The notes under the pieces are model-generated. The model was given only the letters and a program-made list of their open reading frames with translations. It was not told the origin of the DNA and did not search any database. The translations under genes and the position numbers were made by a program. Positions 27,249 through 36,639 of a DNA stretch of 64,000 nt are shown here, piece by piece; the first letter of the stretch is position 1, and each line of letters begins with the position of its first letter. This DNA is from Candidatus Dechloromonas phosphorivorans (GTDB taxonomy: Bacteria; Pseudomonadota; Gammaproteobacteria; Burkholderiales; Rhodocyclaceae), in contig JADJMS010000008.1 in NCBI GenBank assembly GCA_016709495.1, positions 29,488-93,487 of the forward strand. The letters are read 5' to 3'.

Positions 27249-27869
27249 GAAAACAAACCTGTCAAGTCCCCTGTAAAGTCGACGCGTATTCGAGCGCGTG
27301 GCGAAAGTGCGCCTGTACGCACTCAACCCGACCCGGAACGTTGGGTGGAGATTGCGATTGATCTGCTCGCCAGCGACGGCATTGCGGGTTTGCGCGTTGA
27401 AGTTTTGGCCAAACGTTGCGGCGTCACCAAGGGCAGTTTTTACTGGCACTTCAAGGATAGACAGGCGCTTCTCGCAGCGGTTCTTGAACGCTGGAAAGAA
27501 GGTCGTATTCGAGACATCGAAAAGACCACCGCTGTTATGCCAGGAAAAGAGCGCGAGCAACTGCATTTTGCGATTGAGGTCTACGGCGCCAGCCGCAACC
27601 GTAAGGGTATGGCTATCGAATTGGCAGTTCGTGACTGGGCGCGACATGACGCTCAGGCCGCGGCAGTCGTCGAAGCGGTTGATCTGTATCGGCTTGATTG
27701 CACACGCAAACTTTTTGTTTCCAGCGGGATGAGCGATGCGGAAGCCAAAAGCCGCAGCCTGCTGCTTTACGCCTGCGTTTTCGGGCTTTCGTTGATGCAT
27801 TACACGCATTTTGACGACAACCTGAGCGACCTCAAACAGCGCATCGATGAACGCATCGTTTCCAATTAG
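27246..27869 (+). CDS. TetR family transcriptional regulator
   Basis: 207 residues. After a basic, probably disordered start, the DNA-binding domain WVEIAIDLLASDGIAGLRVEVLAKRCGVTKGSFYWHFKDRQALLAAVLERW (about residues 35-85) is a textbook TetR helix-turn-helix; the rest is a helical ligand domain. Because it diverges from etfBA, a fatty-acyl-CoA or related effector is plausible (inference). The start at 27246 overlaps the putative operator. Its stop is convergent with the PqiC-like gene, overlapping by 4 bases. Confidence 0.88.
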   Translation: MENKPVKSPVKSTRIRARGESAPVRTQPDPERWVEIAIDLLASDGIAGLRVEVLAKRCGVTKGSFYWHFKDRQALLAAVLERWKEGRIRDIEKTTAVMPGKEREQLHFAIEVYGASRNRKGMAIELAVRDWARHDAQAAAVVEAVDLYRLDCTRKLFVSSGMSDAEAKSRSLLLYACVFGLSLMHYTHFDDNLSDLKQRIDERIVSN

Positions 27870-28474
27870 GCACCACAGGCTTTCAGTTGTCCGGCAGCCT
27901 TCAGTTCGGCTTCCCAAGCCCTATTTGTTACGGTCAACTGTTCAATTGAAGCAGAAAGTGCTGTCACGCCCCCCCTTGCATCGGCAGAAGGGGAATCACT
28001 TGCCAGATTGACATCCCGGGAAGCAATGTTGGTCCGACTCCGGTCCATCCATTGCAAACGGCCTTGCAGCAGGGCATGACTGGCATTGGGAGAATCAAAT
28101 ACCTGACTGAATTCGGTGATATCAAAGCGCAGCACGCACCCTGCACGGCTTTGTCCGTGCACAACAAATCCCAATTGTTGCACCAGGCGTTGCTGAATCA
28201 GTTGCGCCGGCGGTCCTGCCCAACGCGCCCGACCGTACTCGCGCAAACGGGATTTATCGACATAAGCAAGGCGGTATTCAATACCCATTGAGTCGAACCA
28301 AAGCGGCGCCCTAACCTCAATCGCCACTGGCGGTTTACGACGTTGTTTGTCACTTGGCAGCACTGAAACCATACCCAGATCATAAATCGCCAGAGCTTCC
28401 TCACCGCCGCGTTTGCCGGCTGTAAAACAACCAGCAAGCGTCAGGCTCATCAGGAACAACAAGATAAACTGCAT
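27866..28474 (-). CDS. PqiC-like transport auxiliary lipoprotein
   Basis: 202 residues. Signal with lipobox LTLAGC, then the LptE/PqiC-like fold of ABC-transport auxiliary lipoproteins: AIYDLGMVSVLPSDKQRRKPPVAIEV, MGIEYRLAYVDKSRLREYGRARWAGPP, LIQQRLVQQL and VLRFDITEFSQVF. It is the last gene of the Mla/MCE operon and probably links the MCE ring to the outer membrane. I chose the ATG at 28474 because it begins the signal peptide. The single 12-mer copy in this gene is at 27927. Confidence 0.8.
   Translation of the reverse strand: MQFILLFLMSLTLAGCFTAGKRGGEEALAIYDLGMVSVLPSDKQRRKPPVAIEVRAPLWFDSMGIEYRLAYVDKSRLREYGRARWAGPPAQLIQQRLVQQLGFVVHGQSRAGCVLRFDITEFSQVFDSPNASHALLQGRLQWMDRSRTNIASRDVNLASDSPSADARGGVTALSASIEQLTVTNRAWEAELKAAGQLKACGA
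27927..27938 (+). repeat. Dispersed 12-mer GTTACGGTCRAC, exact copy (A form)
   Basis: Inside the PqiC-like gene on the other strand, read as Leu-Thr-Val-Thr. Confidence 0.85.
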
Positions 28475-28475
28475 T

Positions 28476-29401
28476 CTATTTGGCTCCGCCAACAGCAAAG
28501 CCCGACTCGCCGGGCCCTGGCGGCAAAGCTGGCGCGCCGAAAACCAGCCCTTGCGGCGAGTCTTCAAGAATCCGCAAGACTCGGCTCAACTGCCGCGAGG
28601 TCATCGAAAAATCGGTAGAAAGTTCATTCAGACGCGGCATCAGGGCCGAGCTTCCGCCAGCAGAAGCGTCGCCAATCGCGACATCAAGTTTGTCAGTGGC
28701 CGTTTGCATTTTTCCGACCAGCGCACGCGCATCTGACAACAAGGGACCGACTTCACTGGCGGCCCGGATAGCTTCCGAATATTTTGGTCATCAAGCAATT
28801 TACGCATCTGAACCAGCGTGCCGGTCATATTCTCCAGCGCCGGCTTCATGTTTGCCGAAGCTGCTTCGAGATTTTTCAATGTCGCGGTCAGATGTCGCCG
28901 GTTCTCTTCATTCATCATGTCATTGGCACTAGCCATTAACTGACGCGCCTGACGCAGCGTGGCCATACCGTTTTCGCCCAACTCTTCGAGCAAAGATGGA
29001 ATCATGGTGATGCGTGGCGGCTCGTCATCATTTGGCACAAGCGGCTGAGTATCCTTGCCTGACTCCATCAAAAGAATATGAGCCAGTCCGGTAATGCCTT
29101 GATAGTTAAGTCTGGCCACTGTGCCCGTCGTCAACGGCACATCATCGCGAATCTGGATTGTGACCAGTGTGTTGCTGAAATCCTCGGGATCAAGTCGAAT
29201 TTCACTGACCTTGCCGACACGAATTCCTCGATAACGCACCTGCGCCTGCGGATTCAAACCGCCCACATTTTGCTTGGTCACCACCACATATTCATGCGTT
29301 TCATCTCGCCCACCACTCAACCAGTAAATAGCAAGAATTGCCGCCACGCCAAAGACGAGGGCAAAGAGTCCGGCAACAAAAGCGTGTGACTTGTTCTCCA
29401 T
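28476..29401 (-). pseudogene. MlaD/MCE-family substrate-binding protein, one frameshift
   Basis: About 308 residues when joined. N-terminal membrane helix (AFVAGLFALVFGVAAILAIYWL), one MCE domain (YVVVTKQNVGGLNPQAQVRYRGIRVGKV, VARLNYQGITGLAHILL) and a long C-terminal helix-rich tail (LTATLKNLEAASANMKPALENMTGTL) that in this family forms the hydrophobic tunnel for lipids. The frame breaks at about 28778, where one extra T (ATTTCGG) would restore NISEAIRAASEVGPLLSDAR. The other subunits of the same importer flank it. Confidence 0.85.
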
Positions 29402-29410
29402 GATTTCGTA

Positions 29411-30166
29411 TTAAAGCAGTTTATGACGGTCTGCGCTAAAAAAGCCGGTTACAAACGGATGATCGACTGTCATCACCGCCTCTCTTTCGCCGAAAGCGAT
29501 GATGCGCTGGTCGGCCAGCACCGCGACATGACTCGCCAAACCGGCGATGGTATTGAGATCATGAGTCACCATGATCACCGTCAAACCCAAGGCTTGCTGC
29601 AGAGAGCCGAGGAGTTCGACAAAATTCTGACTGCGGTCTGGATCAAGGCCAGCGGTTGGCTCATCGAGCAACAAAAGCTCAGGCTCAAGCGCCAATGCGC
29701 GAGCCAAGGCCACTCGCTTGACCATGCCACCGGAAAGTTCAGCCGGCATCAATTTGCTATGCGCCGGCGTCATTTCAACCATGTCGAGCTTGAGCAAAAC
29801 CAGGCGGCGAATCCAGTCTTCATCCAGACACTTCAATTCGCGCAAAGGAAAAGCAATATTGTCAAAAACAGAAAGGGCCGAAAACAAGGCACCGTGCTGA
29901 AACAGCATACCTAAACGACGATGGATTGCGCGCTGCTCAATAACACCCGCCGTGTTCAGATCAAAACCAAACAAACGAATACTGCCCGCACTGGGTTTCC
30001 ACAAACCCAGCATCTCGCGTAGCAGGGTTGTTTTACCGCTGCCAGACTCACCGAGCAGTCCGACAATCTGCCCTTGATCGACTCGCAAATGGAGGTCACG
30101 ATGAACGACCGTCTGCCCAAACTTGGTGCTGATGCCTAACAGTTCGACAACAGGCTTTGCGCTCAT
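29411..30166 (-). CDS. ABC transporter ATP-binding protein, MlaF type
   Basis: 251 residues. Walker A LLGESGSGKTTLLREM, Q-loop LGMLFQHGALFSALSVFDNIAFPL, signature LSGGMVKRVALARALA, Walker B LLLLDEPTAGLDP, H-loop VTHDL. The 'FQHGALFSALSVFDNIAFPLRE' arrangement is typical of MlaF/Ttg2A ATPases that energise phospholipid traffic between membranes. The start overlaps the permease stop by 4 bases. Confidence 0.92.
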   Translation of the reverse strand: MSAKPVVELLGISTKFGQTVVHRDLHLRVDQGQIVGLLGESGSGKTTLLREMLGLWKPSAGSIRLFGFDLNTAGVIEQRAIHRRLGMLFQHGALFSALSVFDNIAFPLRELKCLDEDWIRRLVLLKLDMVEMTPAHSKLMPAELSGGMVKRVALARALALEPELLLLDEPTAGLDPDRSQNFVELLGSLQQALGLTVIMVTHDLNTIAGLASHVAVLADQRIIAFGEREAVMTVDHPFVTGFFSADRHKLL

Positions 30167-31272
30167 AGCGTTGGCACACCAATTTGTCGGGTCAAAACAG
30201 CGAAAACCGCATTGATCAGGATAACCATGGTAATCGCCGTCACCACTGAGGTGGTCGTATTGGCGGCCAGACTTTCCGTATTTGGTTTGACGCGCAGGCC
30301 AAAGTGGCAGGCAATCAGAGCTATGATAAAACCGAAAAATACGCCTTTGGAAAGACCAATCAGCAAATTGGAAACTGGAACGACGCGCGGAAGATTGTCG
30401 AGAAAATAAACCAGCGACAAATCAAGCTGCAAAAGTGCTGCCACCATGCCGCCAAACATGGCTACCGCAGAAGTCCACAGCACCAGCAAGGGCATTGCTA
30501 CGGTCAACCCGGCCACCTTTGGCAAAATGACGCGCACAGTGCGCGAGATACCCATGGTCGACAGCGCATCAATTTCTTCTGTGACACGCATAACGCCGAT
30601 CTGCGCCGTCATCGCCGACCCGGAACGACCAGCAACCAGCACTGCAACCAACACTGGTCCGAGTTCACGAACGATGGAAATACCGAGAATATTGACGATC
30701 AAAAGATCAGCGCCAAAACTGCGCAACTGCAATGCTGACAAATAGCTGATGGTGATACCAATCAGAAAGCCAACCATGGCCGTAATCGGCAAAGCTTGCG
30801 CGCCGGATTTATAAACGTTGGCGGCAAATTCCTTCCACGGCATTTCACCGGGATGGCGAAGCAAATGACTGACATCCAGCAACAGTTGACCAAACAGCGA
30901 GATTACCCCGCGTATTTCAACCAAACCACTTAACAAAAGCTGACCGGGTATCTCCAGCCAGGAATGCCGCTGACTCTCCGGCACAGCCTCAACCGGCACA
31001 AAGTTGGCGACCCGCTGCAGGGTTTCGCGCAGCGCTTCCGGCAGGACAAGACTCTCAGGCCACTCCTCGCCCCAGATGCGCCAAAGGAGTGTCGCTGCGG
31101 CACTATCCAGCCGTTCGACACGCCTCAGATCCCAAATGGCATTGGCATCCTTGTGTGCGACCGCTAGCCGCGGCAGCAAGACAGGAATCTCGGCCTGCAT
31201 GGCTGCCAGCGTCCACGTGCCAGCCAGCAAAATCTTCCCCGGCTCAAGCTGCAAGCTGGGGATGACGCTCAC
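30163..31272 (-). CDS. MlaE-type ABC permease with N-terminal STAS-like domain
   Basis: 369 residues. Residues 1-110 form a STAS-like module (ILLAGTWTLAAM, AIWDLRRVERLDSAAATLLWRIWG), then the MlaE permease: KSGAQALPITAMVGFLIGITIS, LLIVNILGISIVRELGPVLVAVLVAGRSGSAMTAQIGVMRVTEEIDALSTMGI. The last stretch is the coupling motif of the family. In E. coli MlaB is a separate STAS subunit; here a similar domain is fused to the permease, which explains the absence of an mlaB gene. Start overlaps the ppx stop by 4 bases. Confidence 0.9.
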   Translation of the reverse strand: MSVIPSLQLEPGKILLAGTWTLAAMQAEIPVLLPRLAVAHKDANAIWDLRRVERLDSAAATLLWRIWGEEWPESLVLPEALRETLQRVANFVPVEAVPESQRHSWLEIPGQLLLSGLVEIRGVISLFGQLLLDVSHLLRHPGEMPWKEFAANVYKSGAQALPITAMVGFLIGITISYLSALQLRSFGADLLIVNILGISIVRELGPVLVAVLVAGRSGSAMTAQIGVMRVTEEIDALSTMGISRTVRVILPKVAGLTVAMPLLVLWTSAVAMFGGMVAALLQLDLSLVYFLDNLPRVVPVSNLLIGLSKGVFFGFIIALIACHFGLRVKPNTESLAANTTTSVVTAITMVILINAVFAVLTRQIGVPTL

Positions 31273-32773
31273 TCGACCGCCTTTGCGTTTTCGATTTTGA
31301 CCAGCAAGTAGTCGCGACCAATGCGTTGCCAGACAGCTGCCTCGTCACCCAGCGCAGCAGCCGTCCACGGATTGGCAGCCAGCCAGTCAGCGGGAAGTTC
31401 GAGCATGAAGCCCGTACCAAGAGGCCGCACACGCCAAGCCGGCAATAAACGATCATCACGGGTACGATGCAGCAGCACGGCAAGTCGCAAACAAAAAATC
31501 AGGTGCCAAATGCTGTCGACCGCAATAACTTGCCCCATTTTCTCCAGTTTGCCGCGATGACCAAGGACGATCATCGCGAGCCGCGCCTGATCCTTTTTGG
31601 AGAAGCCCGGCATATCGGCATAAGTCAAAATATAGGCGCCGTGCTTGTGATAAGCGTTATGCGCGACTGAAATACCAATCTCATGCAAGCGCGAGGCCCA
31701 GGACAGAAATTGAACATCGCCCTCACTTGGTTCTCCACCCTCAAGCTGAGCCAGCGCCGACAAGGCCGTACTCTCAACCCGTTCAACCTGATCACCCTCT
31801 ACCTGATAACGCCGACGAAATTGCCCCACAGTGGAATCACGCATGTCATGGTGGTGAAACCGCCCGAGCAAATCGTAGAGCACGCCGAGACGCAAAGCAC
31901 CATCAGCATAGGTCATGCGCTCGATGCCCAGCGCCTCGAAAATCGCCGACATGATCGCAATGCCGCCCGGCATCACCGGCAGACGATCACGATTAATCCC
32001 CGGCAAATCGAGCGCCTCGGCAGACCCGGCCTTGATCAACAGGTTGCACAAGCGTTCAAGACCGAGCTTGGTAATGCCGGTTTCACCATTCGGGTTCAAA
32101 CCATTAAGTTCGAGCACATCGGCAATCGCCCGTGCCGAACCCGATGAACCGACCGCCTCCTTCCAGCCCAGACGCTGGTAATCGTGGGCGATCAACTCAA
32201 TTTCCTTGGCCGCCGCTGCTTGCGCATCACGCAAACGTTTCCGATCAATTTTTCGATCCGGGAAAAAGCGCAAGGTATAGCTGACACAACCCATGTACAG
32301 CGATTCCATCAACTGCGGATCGTGGCGTTTGCCGATGATGAATTCGGTAGAACCTCCGCCAATATCAACCACTAGGCGCTTATGCGAGGCCATCGGTAGT
32401 GAATGCGAGGCGCCAATGTAAATCAGCCTGGCCTCTTCACGCCCGGCAATGACTTCGACGGAAATCCCAAGGCATCTTCAGCCAACGGCAAAATTCCTGC
32501 GCATTTTTTGGCAACACGCAGCGCATTGGTTGCCACTGCACGCACCGCGCCTTTATCCAACCCACCCAGACGTTCACCAAAACGCCGCAAGGCATCCAGT
32601 GCGCGCGCCTGCGAAGCTGCGTCCAGCCGTTTATCCTCATTTAGCCCGGAAGCCAGACGTACCGGCTCCTTCATTGAATCGAGAACATAAATCTGGTCAT
32701 CAAGAACCCGCCCAACCTGCAGACGGAAGCTGTTTGAACCCAGATCAACAGCAGCAACGGTTTCGTAAATCAT
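31269..32773 (-). pseudogene. ppx: Exopolyphosphatase / guanosine pentaphosphatase (Ppx/GppA), one frameshift
   Basis: About 500 residues when joined: MIYETVAAVDLGSNSFRLQVGRV (actin-like ATPase-fold phosphate loop 1), RAVATNALRVAKK, IEVIAGREEARLIYIGASHS across the break, then VVDIGGGSTEFIIG (loop 2) and a C-terminal HD-like helical domain (FLSWASRLHEIGISVAHNAYHKHGAYI). It removes phosphate from polyphosphate ends or converts pppGpp to ppGpp. The break near 32459 is cured by one base in the TTT run. ATG 32773 fits the family start; an in-frame ATG at 32818 would add 15 residues. First gene of the transcript that continues into the Mla genes. Confidence 0.88.
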
Positions 32774-32851
32774 CGAATGGAACAAGCCGAAAGGTAGAAG
32801 CAGCAATGATTCTAACACTCACCACCAGACACGATTATGACCAGACAGTCG

Positions 32852-33519
32852 CGGTATTAGGTAGCACCTGCCCCGGGTAGGCTAGCAACAAAATCCCCGA
32901 TGGCGTGGCCAGCGGAGGATAAAAAACCAAATCAGCTCAGATACAATGGCGAATCGACATCCCAGCGGTTGGGGGCGGGGCGCGACACGAGCGGCTCGGT
33001 TGTTGTAGTGGAGCTCACTGGGGGGGTCGTCTTCAGCCGTTCGACCTGCTCTTGAAGAGGGCCTCCTCCCGGCAGCCAGTACGGGCGCGGCCGACAGTAT
33101 CCGCTGGTCTACGCGCGCCGCAGTACATGGCGCCGGACCAGCCGCGTTATCGACACAAGGCTGCCCAGAACCGCTGGCAAACCGTTTTCCTATTCCACTC
33201 CTGTTGATGCCGGGAGCCGCCCTTAAGGGACGGCTAGCCTCCAGCAGTTTGACGTTGTTAGCTGGCCAGACTGCCAATTGCTTAAAATATTCGATGTCCA
33301 GGTATAGGACCCGCACAACATTCAGCCATGGTGTGCCCCGCCGAGCGTTGGCCGAAAAATAGGGCCTCACGGGCTAACGCGCTGCGGAAAGCCGGTATGC
33401 CGTTAAGTAATTATTGTACAAGAAATAAAGCATAGTAATGGTCGCAAGCCGCCGCGGGCTGCGGCGCTTTATTTTGCGGTCACTTAGCCGCCGCCTGGGG
33501 CAGGTGCTACCTAATACCG
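32852..33519. mobile_element. 668-bp insertion with 23-bp inverted repeats and 8-bp target duplication
   Basis: Two perfect 23-base inverted repeats (32852-32874, beginning CGGTATTAGGTAGCACC, and its complement at 33497-33519) enclose GC-rich DNA. The 8 bases GACAGTCG occur directly outside both ends (32844-32851 and 33520-33527), which is what transposition leaves. It sits between the prpE terminator and the ppx promoter region. Inside, a minus-strand frame of 162 codons (32882-33370) opens, but I recognise no transposase motif in it and its composition is odd, so the element is probably non-autonomous (MITE-like) or a decayed IS. Confidence 0.85.
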
Positions 33520-33527
33520 GACAGTCG

Positions 33528-33560
33528 TAAAAAAACCCGCCGGATTGCGCCTGCGGGTTT
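33528..33560 (-). terminator. Intrinsic terminator of prpE
   Basis: Stem AAACCCGC / GCGGGTTT with a 12-base loop and, in the minus direction, a run of seven T. The mobile element inserted immediately beyond it. Confidence 0.8.
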
Positions 33561-33579
33561 ATCGGAATGACAAGCTAAC

Positions 33580-35472
33580 TTAACTAGCCAGTGCGTTCTT
33601 GATTTGGTCCAAGGTTGAAGGATCGTCGATAGTCGTCAGATCGCCCGGATCGCGACCCTCAGCCAAGGCTTGCAAAGAGCGACGCAACATCTTGCCGGAA
33701 CGAGTCTTGGGCAGACCGGTAACGAAGTGCACACGGGCCGGGCGGCCAATAGCTCCCAGGATGCTGTCGACCGTGCCAAAAACTTCCTTTTCCAGCGCCT
33801 TGATCAGTTCCGGCGAAGAAAGCTTGGAGGCATCCTTGACCACGGCAAACGCCATCGGTACCTGGCCCTTGAGCTTGTCTTCGACACCAACCACGGCCAC
33901 TTCGGCAATTGCCGGGTGGTTCTGGATGGCTTCCTCGATTTCACGGGTGCCCAGACGGTGACCGGCAACGTTGATCACGTCGTCGGTGCGGCCAAGAATG
34001 GTGAAGTAACCGTCGTCGTCCTTGATCGCCCAGTCGTAGGAGGAGTAAACCAGCGGCTCCTTGAACAGCGTGAAGTAGGTGCTGACGAAACGGTCGTCCT
34101 GGCCCCAGACGGTGGACAAACAGCCCGGCGGCAGCGGTGGAATGACGGCGGCAATACCCTTTTCATTGGCGCCGCAAACCGAACCGTCTTCACGGAAGAT
34201 CTGCAGGTTGTAGCCATAAACCGGGAAAGACGGCGAGCCATACTTGATCGGCGTATTTTCAACACCCGGCAAGGCAGCCAGCATCGGCCAGCCAGTTTCG
34301 GTCTGCCAGTAGTTGTCGATGACCGGTTTTTGCAGCTCTGTCATGAACCACTCGTGGGTCGGCTGATCGAGTGGCTCGCCGGCCATGAAGATGTGCTTGA
34401 GCGACGACAGGTCGTACTTGTGCATGAAGGCCGGATCCTGCTTCTTCAACACACGGGCGGCCGTCGGTGCCGAGAACATCACACTGACTTTGTACTTCTC
34501 GACGATCTGCCACCAGATACCGGCATCCGGACGTAGCGGAGTACCTTCGTACATCACGGTGGCCATGCCGGCAATCAGCGGACCATAAATGATGTAGGAG
34601 TGACCGACCACCCAGCCGATGTCGGAGGTGGAGAAGAAGGTTTCGCCCTCGCCACCGCAGTATATGTGTTTCATCGACGAAGCCAGCGCCACTGCGTAGC
34701 CGCCGGTGTCACGCTGCACCCCCTTCGGCTTGCCGGTCGTGCCGGACGTATACAGAATGTAAGACGGTTCAGATGATTCCAGCCACTCGCATGGCACCTG
34801 AGCATCCATGAACTTGGCGCGCTCGGTGGCGTAATCGACGTCACGGCCAGCAACCTTGTTGAATGCCTTGTCCAGACCACGGTCGATCATCAGCACCTTG
34901 GCCGGTTTATTTTCTGAGAGGTCAATGGCTTCATCAAGCAAGTGCTTGTAAGGCACAGCCTTGCCGCCGCGCATGCCAGCATCGGAAGAAACGATCAGCA
35001 CCGGTTTGGCATCGTCAATACGCGTTGCCAGCGAACCGGAAGCAAAACCACCAAACACTACAGAGTGAATGGCACCGATACGAGCCGAGGCCAGAATGGC
35101 GAAACAGGCCTGGGCAACCATCGGCATGTAAATCAGGACGCGATCACCCTTCTTTACGCCAAGGCTTTTGTAAATCGCCGCCATACGTTCAACTTCGCGC
35201 TGCAATTCGGCGAAGCTATAAACCGTCTCTTCATCAGTTTCAGTAGAGATGAAAATCAGCGCCTTATCATTTGGACGCTTGGCTGCATGACGATCCACTG
35301 CGTTATGGCAGAGGTTTGTCTTTCCATTGACAAACCACTTGGCAAACGGTGGGCGCGAATAATCGCATACTTGGGTAAACGGTTCTTTCCAGTCGACGAG
35401 TTGGGCCTGCTCGGTCCAGAACTCATTCGGCTTTTCGATGGAATACTGGTGAAACTCTTTGTATGTCGCCAT
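33580..35472 (-). CDS. prpE: Propionate-CoA ligase (acetyl/propionyl-CoA synthetase)
   Basis: 630-residue AMP-forming acyl-CoA synthetase that activates propionate (or acetate) to the CoA thioester through an acyl-AMP. Motifs: YILYTSGTTGKPKGVQRDTGG (P-loop A3), DIGWVVGHSYIIYGPLIAG, NYWQTETGWP (A5), ILGRTDDVINVAGHRLGTREIEEA (hinge and A8) and GLPKTRSGKMLRR with the catalytic Lys that is acetylated for control. Length and the C-terminal 'DDPSTLDQIKNAL' favour PrpE over Acs. Beside it lies acuI, so propionate/acrylate metabolism is a coherent theme. Strong terminator follows. Confidence 0.9.
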   Translation of the reverse strand: MATYKEFHQYSIEKPNEFWTEQAQLVDWKEPFTQVCDYSRPPFAKWFVNGKTNLCHNAVDRHAAKRPNDKALIFISTETDEETVYSFAELQREVERMAAIYKSLGVKKGDRVLIYMPMVAQACFAILASARIGAIHSVVFGGFASGSLATRIDDAKPVLIVSSDAGMRGGKAVPYKHLLDEAIDLSENKPAKVLMIDRGLDKAFNKVAGRDVDYATERAKFMDAQVPCEWLESSEPSYILYTSGTTGKPKGVQRDTGGYAVALASSMKHIYCGGEGETFFSTSDIGWVVGHSYIIYGPLIAGMATVMYEGTPLRPDAGIWWQIVEKYKVSVMFSAPTAARVLKKQDPAFMHKYDLSSLKHIFMAGEPLDQPTHEWFMTELQKPVIDNYWQTETGWPMLAALPGVENTPIKYGSPSFPVYGYNLQIFREDGSVCGANEKGIAAVIPPLPPGCLSTVWGQDDRFVSTYFTLFKEPLVYSSYDWAIKDDDGYFTILGRTDDVINVAGHRLGTREIEEAIQNHPAIAEVAVVGVEDKLKGQVPMAFAVVKDASKLSSPELIKALEKEVFGTVDSILGAIGRPARVHFVTGLPKTRSGKMLRRSLQALAEGRDPGDLTTIDDPSTLDQIKNALAS

Positions 35473-35519
35473 AAAATCCCTCAGATTAGGTTTACCTGCA
35501 CTCGAAAATAAACGCCGGG

Positions 35520-36638
35520 CTATTTTTTATCCACTGCCCGGTCCTGTAAGCGGCGTTCGATTTCTGCCAACGGCAGCTCCAACCCCAATTCCTGATTCAT
35601 CAAGCGTAACAACGGCAAAACCTGCCCCCCAAGTGCTGCAAGATGAGGCAACACCGCCTCTTCCCGGCGCGCTGTAATTAGCTCAACGGCATGTTGCAAA
35701 GTCATTTGGCGAGCCGAACCGGGGTTCAACACACCCGAAACGATCCGGTTACCACCCGCCAGCATCGCATCGTGCATGCGCTGCCCGGCAAGCTCGAGCA
35801 AGGCCACCGCCGAACTGGCCGCATCGCCAGGAATACTGGATAGTCCAACGCTGACGGTGAGCGAAATAGAGTTTCCCTGCACTGAAACACGCGCAACCTC
35901 AACTGCCTGACGCACACGTTCAGCAAATGCCGCACAGAGAACCGGCGAGGTACCAGGCGCAATAATCGCGTATTGACCCGCCCCGTAATGCCCAAGGCTG
36001 TCTTCCTGACGCACTTTGGCGGCCAGCATTTTCACGAAGCGACTACCGACCTGCTCGGCGACCTCGTTACCCAGTTTGGTGCGCACTTGGTCAAAGGTGT
36101 CAAAACCAAGGACCAGGATGCTCACCTCAAGTCCATAGCGCGCCGCGTGAGCCAGTGCTTGAGCCGCCTGCAGCTCCAAATATTTGCGCGAGAACAAACC
36201 GCTGCCTGGATCTTGAACCATGGCTTCACGCCCTGCTTCCAGATTCTCCCGAGCCGCCGACAAGGCCAGCAAATTATTGAGCCGCGCCAGAATTTCACTG
36301 CTACCCGCACCCTTTGTCACAAAATCAGACACGCCAAGCGACCGTGCTCGCTCGCGCTCTTCTTCGGTTTCCTCACCAGAAACCAGAATGAACGGCATTT
36401 CCTGCAAACGACGTAATTTGGAGCTACGCAGGTTTTCCAGAAGCCCATAGCCATCCAGCTTGGGCATTTGCAAATCAGAGATCACTGCGTGCAGTGATTG
36501 ATCCAGCACCAATGTTTGCCAAGCCGCCTCACCATCGCACTCCTCGCGCACCTCATATTGCCCTTTGAGGTGCTTGATCAGCGTCATCCTGACCATACGC
36601 GAGTCATCGACAACGAGAATGCGCGGCAAATCTGCCAT
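35520..36638 (-). CDS. Response regulator with degenerate GGDEF domain
   Basis: 372 residues. Receiver domain RILVVDDSRMVRMTLIKHL with phospho-acceptor Asp in AVISDLQMPKLDGYGLL and the Thr/Lys switch positions (ILVSGEE, VTKGA). Then a GGDEF-like domain (DPGSGLFSRKYLELQAAQALAHAARYG, LEVSILVLGFDTFDQVR). The signature loop reads YGAGQYAI where GGDEF is needed, so cyclase activity is unlikely; it may bind GTP/c-di-GMP or act as an output adaptor. ATG 36638 follows the acuI stop by one base. No histidine kinase is adjacent. Confidence 0.82.
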   Translation of the reverse strand: MADLPRILVVDDSRMVRMTLIKHLKGQYEVREECDGEAAWQTLVLDQSLHAVISDLQMPKLDGYGLLENLRSSKLRRLQEMPFILVSGEETEEERERARSLGVSDFVTKGAGSSEILARLNNLLALSAARENLEAGREAMVQDPGSGLFSRKYLELQAAQALAHAARYGLEVSILVLGFDTFDQVRTKLGNEVAEQVGSRFVKMLAAKVRQEDSLGHYGAGQYAIIAPGTSPVLCAAFAERVRQAVEVARVSVQGNSISLTVSVGLSSIPGDAASSAVALLELAGQRMHDAMLAGGNRIVSGVLNPGSARQMTLQHAVELITARREEAVLPHLAALGGQVLPLLRLMNQELGLELPLAEIERRLQDRAVDKK

Positions 36639-36639
36639 C

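Noticed and set aside
32882..33370. 162-codon minus-strand frame inside the short mobile element as a real transposase
   Set aside because: No catalytic motif or family block could be seen, the composition is that of GC-rich non-coding DNA, and it ends within the left inverted-repeat region. Kept only as a remark in the element entry.
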